Of a stretch of 64,000 nt of DNA, positions 60,301-64,000 are shown piece by piece. Below the pieces are notes generated by a model. That model worked only from the letters and a program-made list of their open reading frames with translations, did no database searches and was not told the origin of the DNA. Position 1 is the first letter of the stretch, and every line of letters begins with the position of its first letter. The stretch comes from Toxonevra muliebris (Eukaryota; Arthropoda; Insecta; Diptera; Pallopteridae): the NCBI GenBank assembly GCA_963691655.1, contig OY829329.1, forward strand, positions 15,514,708 through 15,578,707. The letters are read 5' to 3'. Both the position numbers and the translations under genes were made by a program.

Positions 60301-61660
60301 AAGCTTCTACACATTGATGATCAAACATGATAATGATGCCTTAAGCAAAATAATGATATAACGATAGAAACAGAACAGCAGCAGTAACAATTGAGATGGT
60401 GTGGTAGAAAGAGAACAAATAATACAAAATAAATGAAAGAAAATCTAAGGAAGCATGCTGTATGTATTTAGTTGCTAGTTGCTGTCCGTATTCGTACATA
60501 GCTTTTAGTGTTAGTTCACATACGCAACTGATATTTCTTGTTTGGATTTACTACTTACTGCAAAATTTTCCTACATCAGTGATGGCCATACAAATATTAT
60601 CATAAATTGCGCTTATGTGTGAAGCAGAGAAAAACGAGGTTCCACTTGATTTTCTCTCTGTATTTGGAAAAAATTTCGCAGCAAACTCTTCCCTCAACAA
60701 GTGCTGAACAACAACTGATTAGATTTGCTTCGCCGAAATGAGAACAAAGCAACAGCCGAACGCCCACGATCAAAAGCTACACTAAGAAGCTAAGCTTCTG
60801 AAGCTTATATTGTAGTATACGTGTGTCGACGTCGCGCAAGCAGAATTTTGTTGCCTTTACACGCGTGTTATGGGAATTGAAAATGTGCCCATCGCTGGTA
60901 TAGATACAAATGTATCTAGTATACAATTATACCTCAATGAATAAATAATTTCTTGTATAAAAACAACAACAATAATAACAAGCACTAAAACTAATTTCAT
61001 TCAACATGATCTCGTAGTCACTTATATACACATATATGTAGTTTTCTCTCGCCATGTTGTTGCCACATTCGATTTAAAGTTGATCTATTTTATATATTCA
61101 CATATTCATCACATGCATGAGATAAATATGTTGTGGGTTTAAGGTGGGAACATCAGCATCCAGTCAACAGTTTATGAGAAATAGTCTTTTGTTTTGTATG
61201 TACAATTAATTGCATACACCCACTTTACAACAACAACTAAATTGATTGTAAAATTATTTAAATTAACTATATAAATATTTAATAATCGACCTAAATTAAC
61301 TAAGCTGCTTGCTGTTATTCTGATGGTACTTAAAGAAAACATAGGAATTGGATAAAAATCTGTAGAGTTGATATACCTATCTATGGAAATGATGAAGAGA
61401 ATGAGCTTTGAGATGAAATTGTGGTGTAGTTATTCACGTTATTTAAGTTACGAGGCCGAGCATCTTTGAGCACCACATTATTCCAAAAATTGTCTCAAAA
61501 TAATTCAATTCATGAAGTTGTCTGAACTTTCAAATTGAATGAAAAGAGTTATGTGTGAGATATGACGGAAACCTTCACTAGTACATTCAATACAATTACA
61601 TTTTAAAAAATTGTATCATTGAAATGGGCTCCGCATCTTCGTTTACAGGACTCCGTCTGA
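57311..61660. other. Noncoding DNA, no gene recognised
   Basis: AT-rich with TACATACATACA and GTTGTTGTTATTATTG microsatellites (57470-57490, 57650-57680). A ~72-bp unit with ACAATGCGTAAAGTA is present twice in tandem at 58375-58500. Nothing else is identified. Confidence 0.4.
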
Positions 61661-61689
61661 GAAGCCCAATTATGTATGACTCTGTTGGA

Positions 61690-62185
61690 TAAGTTTCTCC
61701 GGATACAATGGAATACTGCTGTGCATTACTCTTTGCTCACGAAACCATTCAACCAAAAATGGTTTTCATCACTGAAGATGATTTTTTCGCTAAAATTTGA
61801 ATCCGTTTCCTACTGTTCCAGAACCCAATCAGCTAGGGCTTCAGTTGGTGTGTCAATTGAATTTTATGCGAATGCATGCCCAAGTCTTTTCGCAAAATCC
61901 GTCAAGTTGAGGTCACAGAAAGGCCAACTCTTTGTGCACGGCCAGGAATCGAGAGGTTTGGATCTTCCGTCACAATTTCAGCAACAGCAGCAATATTTTC
62001 GCTTGACCGCGCGTATCAGCGATGTAAACGGGCAGCGTTAATCCGTTGAATTGATCGCTCGGTAGGACGATCATTTCGGCTGTAAATATTTCGTAGCTCG
62101 CGAAAAGTTTGGCGAACAGAATACGAATTTTTATAATAAATTTTAACAATTTCGATGCGTTGTTGAATGGTGTAGCAAAATGGAG
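61690..62185 (-). pseudogene. Mariner-like transposase remnant, N-terminal half
   Basis: In three minus-strand frames the order is YTIQQRIEIVKIYYKNSYSV, RQTFRELRNIYSRNDRPTER (helix-turn-helix region), then ENIAAVAEIVTEDPNLSIPG, LRKDLGMHSHKIQLTHQLKP and KIIFSDENHFWLNGFVSKE (first catalytic Asp in FSDE). Stops and frameshifts separate the blocks. The catalytic C-terminal half is absent here; a different copy of the same family supplies it at 63110-63590. Confidence 0.75.
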
Positions 62186-62559
62186 ACTATGACAGAACAT
62201 AAACGTCGAAGAATAACAGTGCTGCCACGTCAGTATTTTGAATATTCTCCAGCTTTATTATAAAGCCTTTTGAGCTCTGTCGCGTAGATTTCTATGTGAA
62301 GCTTTCCCTCCATGACACATTTCGTATCGTGCGTTACGCTTCAGAAAGCATTGGTTACCCTCAATTCGTGTAGTCGTTGGACTGCCAGCGCCTCATTGAT
62401 GTCCGATTTTGACCAAATGGGTGTCTGGTATTACCCCACAAAGTCAATCACCGTGAACCAAAACTGCTTTCTACTTGCGTATGGTCCTCCAATGTGCGTC
62501 GTTTATTTTCTTGAACAACATTCTGATGGCAGCGGTTGAGATAATATAATGTGCTTTCA

Positions 62560-62860
62560 CTCTCATCACCAGCATTTTCACTTTTTTTTTATGCTCAAGA
62601 GTATGGCTTTCGTCATTTGTGGAACTAACTCAAATTCAGCCAAGTTCAGCAATCAGTGTGTCTGGAGATTGCATCATTGTTGGGTGCCCTCTTGCCGCTT
62701 TTCCACTACCACTAACACAATATCGTCGGTATATCCCACCAATGTAGTGCCTACCCGAATATCCAGTTTATAAACACCGTCGTACAGCACGTTCTAGATT
62801 GTTGGTTCCAATACTGAGCCCTGTGGTACGCCTCTTATTACTTTGTACTCCTTGGCCTCA
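62560..62860 (-). pseudogene. R1/Jockey-type LINE reverse transcriptase remnant
   Basis: The minus strand reads IRGVPQGSVLEPTI-stop-NVLYDGVYKLD followed by TLVGYTDDIVLVVVEKR. These are the GVPQGSVLGP and YADDI catalytic boxes, with YTDD in place of YADD. A stop replaces the conserved Trp of LWN. Coding resemblance fades below 62560. Confidence 0.7.
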
Positions 62861-63109
62861 TCATACGTATCCCATAAAAAATCAGCCTGTTACTAAAATA
62901 GCTACCAATGATACGACTTAGTTATATTAGCAATTAGTAACTTTCCAGTGTCCGCATGAGCTGCTCTCATTTCTTCAACCCTGGTTCGGCCTAAGCCAGA
63001 TATTCGCAGAGAAAATAATATATAATAGCAAAAAAAAACATAAATCTTTATTTTTCGAATAGTAGAGGCTTGGGGAATTTATAAATATGTGGACTAACAC
63101 ATCGTGTAA
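62861..63109. other. Noncoding spacer
   Basis: No recognisable feature. Confidence 0.3.
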
Positions 63110-63590
63110 AAGGCCCCTACGGCTCCCTTTGCACTGTAGTGGCTTTTTCTAAAAATTTTCAACGACTTTTTGGCATAAAGCTGGCTCAACTTCAGCTATG
63201 GCGGTACTAGTGTTGGTTTTTAAGTTTCGAATCGTTTGAGGATCTTTGGCATATACTTTACTTTTAATAAACACCCCCCCCCCCCAAAAAAAAAAGCCCA
63301 ACGACGCCAAATCGCATGATGTTGGTGGCCAATTGTTGTGGTCAAAATCTGAAATTACTCAGCCTGGAAATTTGGTGCGCAATAAGTCGACAGATTCCTT
63401 TGAAATATGGCTGATTGCTCCATCCTGCTGAAAGTAGACGTCCTCCGAGTCAATATTAACCAATTTCGGAAAGAAAAAGTCGTTCATCATGGCACGTTAT
63501 CACAGTCCATTGACAGTAACCGTTTCACCTTTTTCGTTTTCAAAGAAGAATGGCCCGATGATCTGACGTTTATATGATGGCTGGTGTGAA
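63110..63590 (-). pseudogene. Mariner-like transposase remnant, C-terminal half
   Basis: The minus strand reads QIIGPFFFENEKGETVTVNG, MNDFFFPKLVNIDSEDVYFQ, QDGAISHISKESVDLLRTKF, DHNNWPPTSCDLASLGFF and, after a C/G homopolymer, VYAKDPQTIRNLKTN then AIAEVEPALCQKVVENF. QQDGA holds the second catalytic Asp and WPPTSCDL the third. Stops replace conserved residues in at least three places. Same family as 61690-62185 but a separate copy. Confidence 0.75.
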
Positions 63591-64000
63591 AGTTACTAAA
63601 ATTCCTATTGAGACACCCTTTATAAAGATACTTGATTTTCATTTTCGGCGGCAGTTTTTTCTGTCATCGACAACTTGACAAACGCGTGTATTTAGCAGCA
63701 GCAGCAATACAGTTGAAATATCATCACCGCTGACTGCTGCTTGCTCTGACTGTTGTGCGCTGCTACGTTTGTTTCAACATTTTATGTGACATTTGGCAGA
63801 TTTTAATGAAAGCCAAAGCGTAACGCATGTAACTCCTCTTTTTTTTGCTTGTTGCTTTATTTTTTGTTAAATTAACTTAAAGTTCAAGCCCACTGCATGC
63901 ACTCACTGTCACTAGCTTCTTTTGTAGCATGCAATGAATGAACTTTAATGTTATTTCTTGCATTGCTGTAGTGGAACTTTTTGGGGCGTGTACTTGCGTT
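63591..64000. other. Noncoding, nothing recognised
   Basis: Short stretch with a GCAGCAGCAGCAA patch at about 63688-63705. The window ends here without a gene. Confidence 0.3.

Overview
This is eukaryotic DNA from a higher fly (Diptera, Brachycera). The evidence is an AT-rich, intron-containing gene with dipteran-style Gln/Asn homopolymer runs, eukaryotic tRNA genes with internal pol III boxes, and a dense load of decayed insect transposons (mariner, Tc1, PIF/Harbinger-like, several LINE clades, foldback and MITE-type elements). A tephritid-like fly is plausible, but the sequence alone does not fix the genus.

The one clear protein-coding gene is on the + strand. It is the downstream part of the fly outspread (osp) gene, related to the vertebrate myosin-phosphatase Rho-interacting protein M-RIP. 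Seven exons join in one continuous frame: 8818-14045, 14114-14248, 14374-14510, 14612-14761, 16692-16800, 17076-17544 and 21601-23048. Together they encode about 2557 residues: a PH domain, long coiled coils and a low-complexity Asn/Gln/Thr tail. The frame is already open at 8818 with no start codon there, so the 5' exons lie upstream of the window and 1-8817 is most simply osp intron. A small open segment at 43553-43638 has the right splice phase to be an alternative last exon.

Region by region: 1-8817 is upstream intron with a degenerate TTTTGGTCTGAATTTT-type repeat. 8818-23048 is osp, with a degenerate CTACTCCGAATTC-type repeat in one intron and a LINE-like remnant, a polypurine tract and a transposon-like element in the last intron. 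23633-24031 is a dead mariner. 27018-30375 is a small inverted-terminal-repeat element whose 3' unit has expanded into about 21 tandem copies; a single-unit relative sits at 30640-30974. 32191-32434 holds two tandem 84-nt palindromes. 32561-34384 is a 1.8-kb foldback element whose arms carry tRNA-like modules, with two more modules just outside. 36091-39528 holds four identical-looking tRNA-Pro(AGG) genes. 46.6-48.1 kb and 62.5-62.9 kb carry LINE remnants. 50313-54058 is a 3.7-kb inverted-repeat element with hAT-like ends. 54.5-55.8 kb has LINE and Tc1 remnants. 56.7-57.1 kb has a PIF/Harbinger-like piece, and 61.7-63.6 kb has two fragments of one mariner-like family.

The functional genes do not form a pathway: osp encodes a probable cytoskeletal adaptor and the tRNA genes serve translation. 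The most unusual content is the repeat biology. It includes the expanded terminal unit carrying CRE, E2F-like and GAGA-like motifs in every copy, and the foldback element built around tRNA-like modules.
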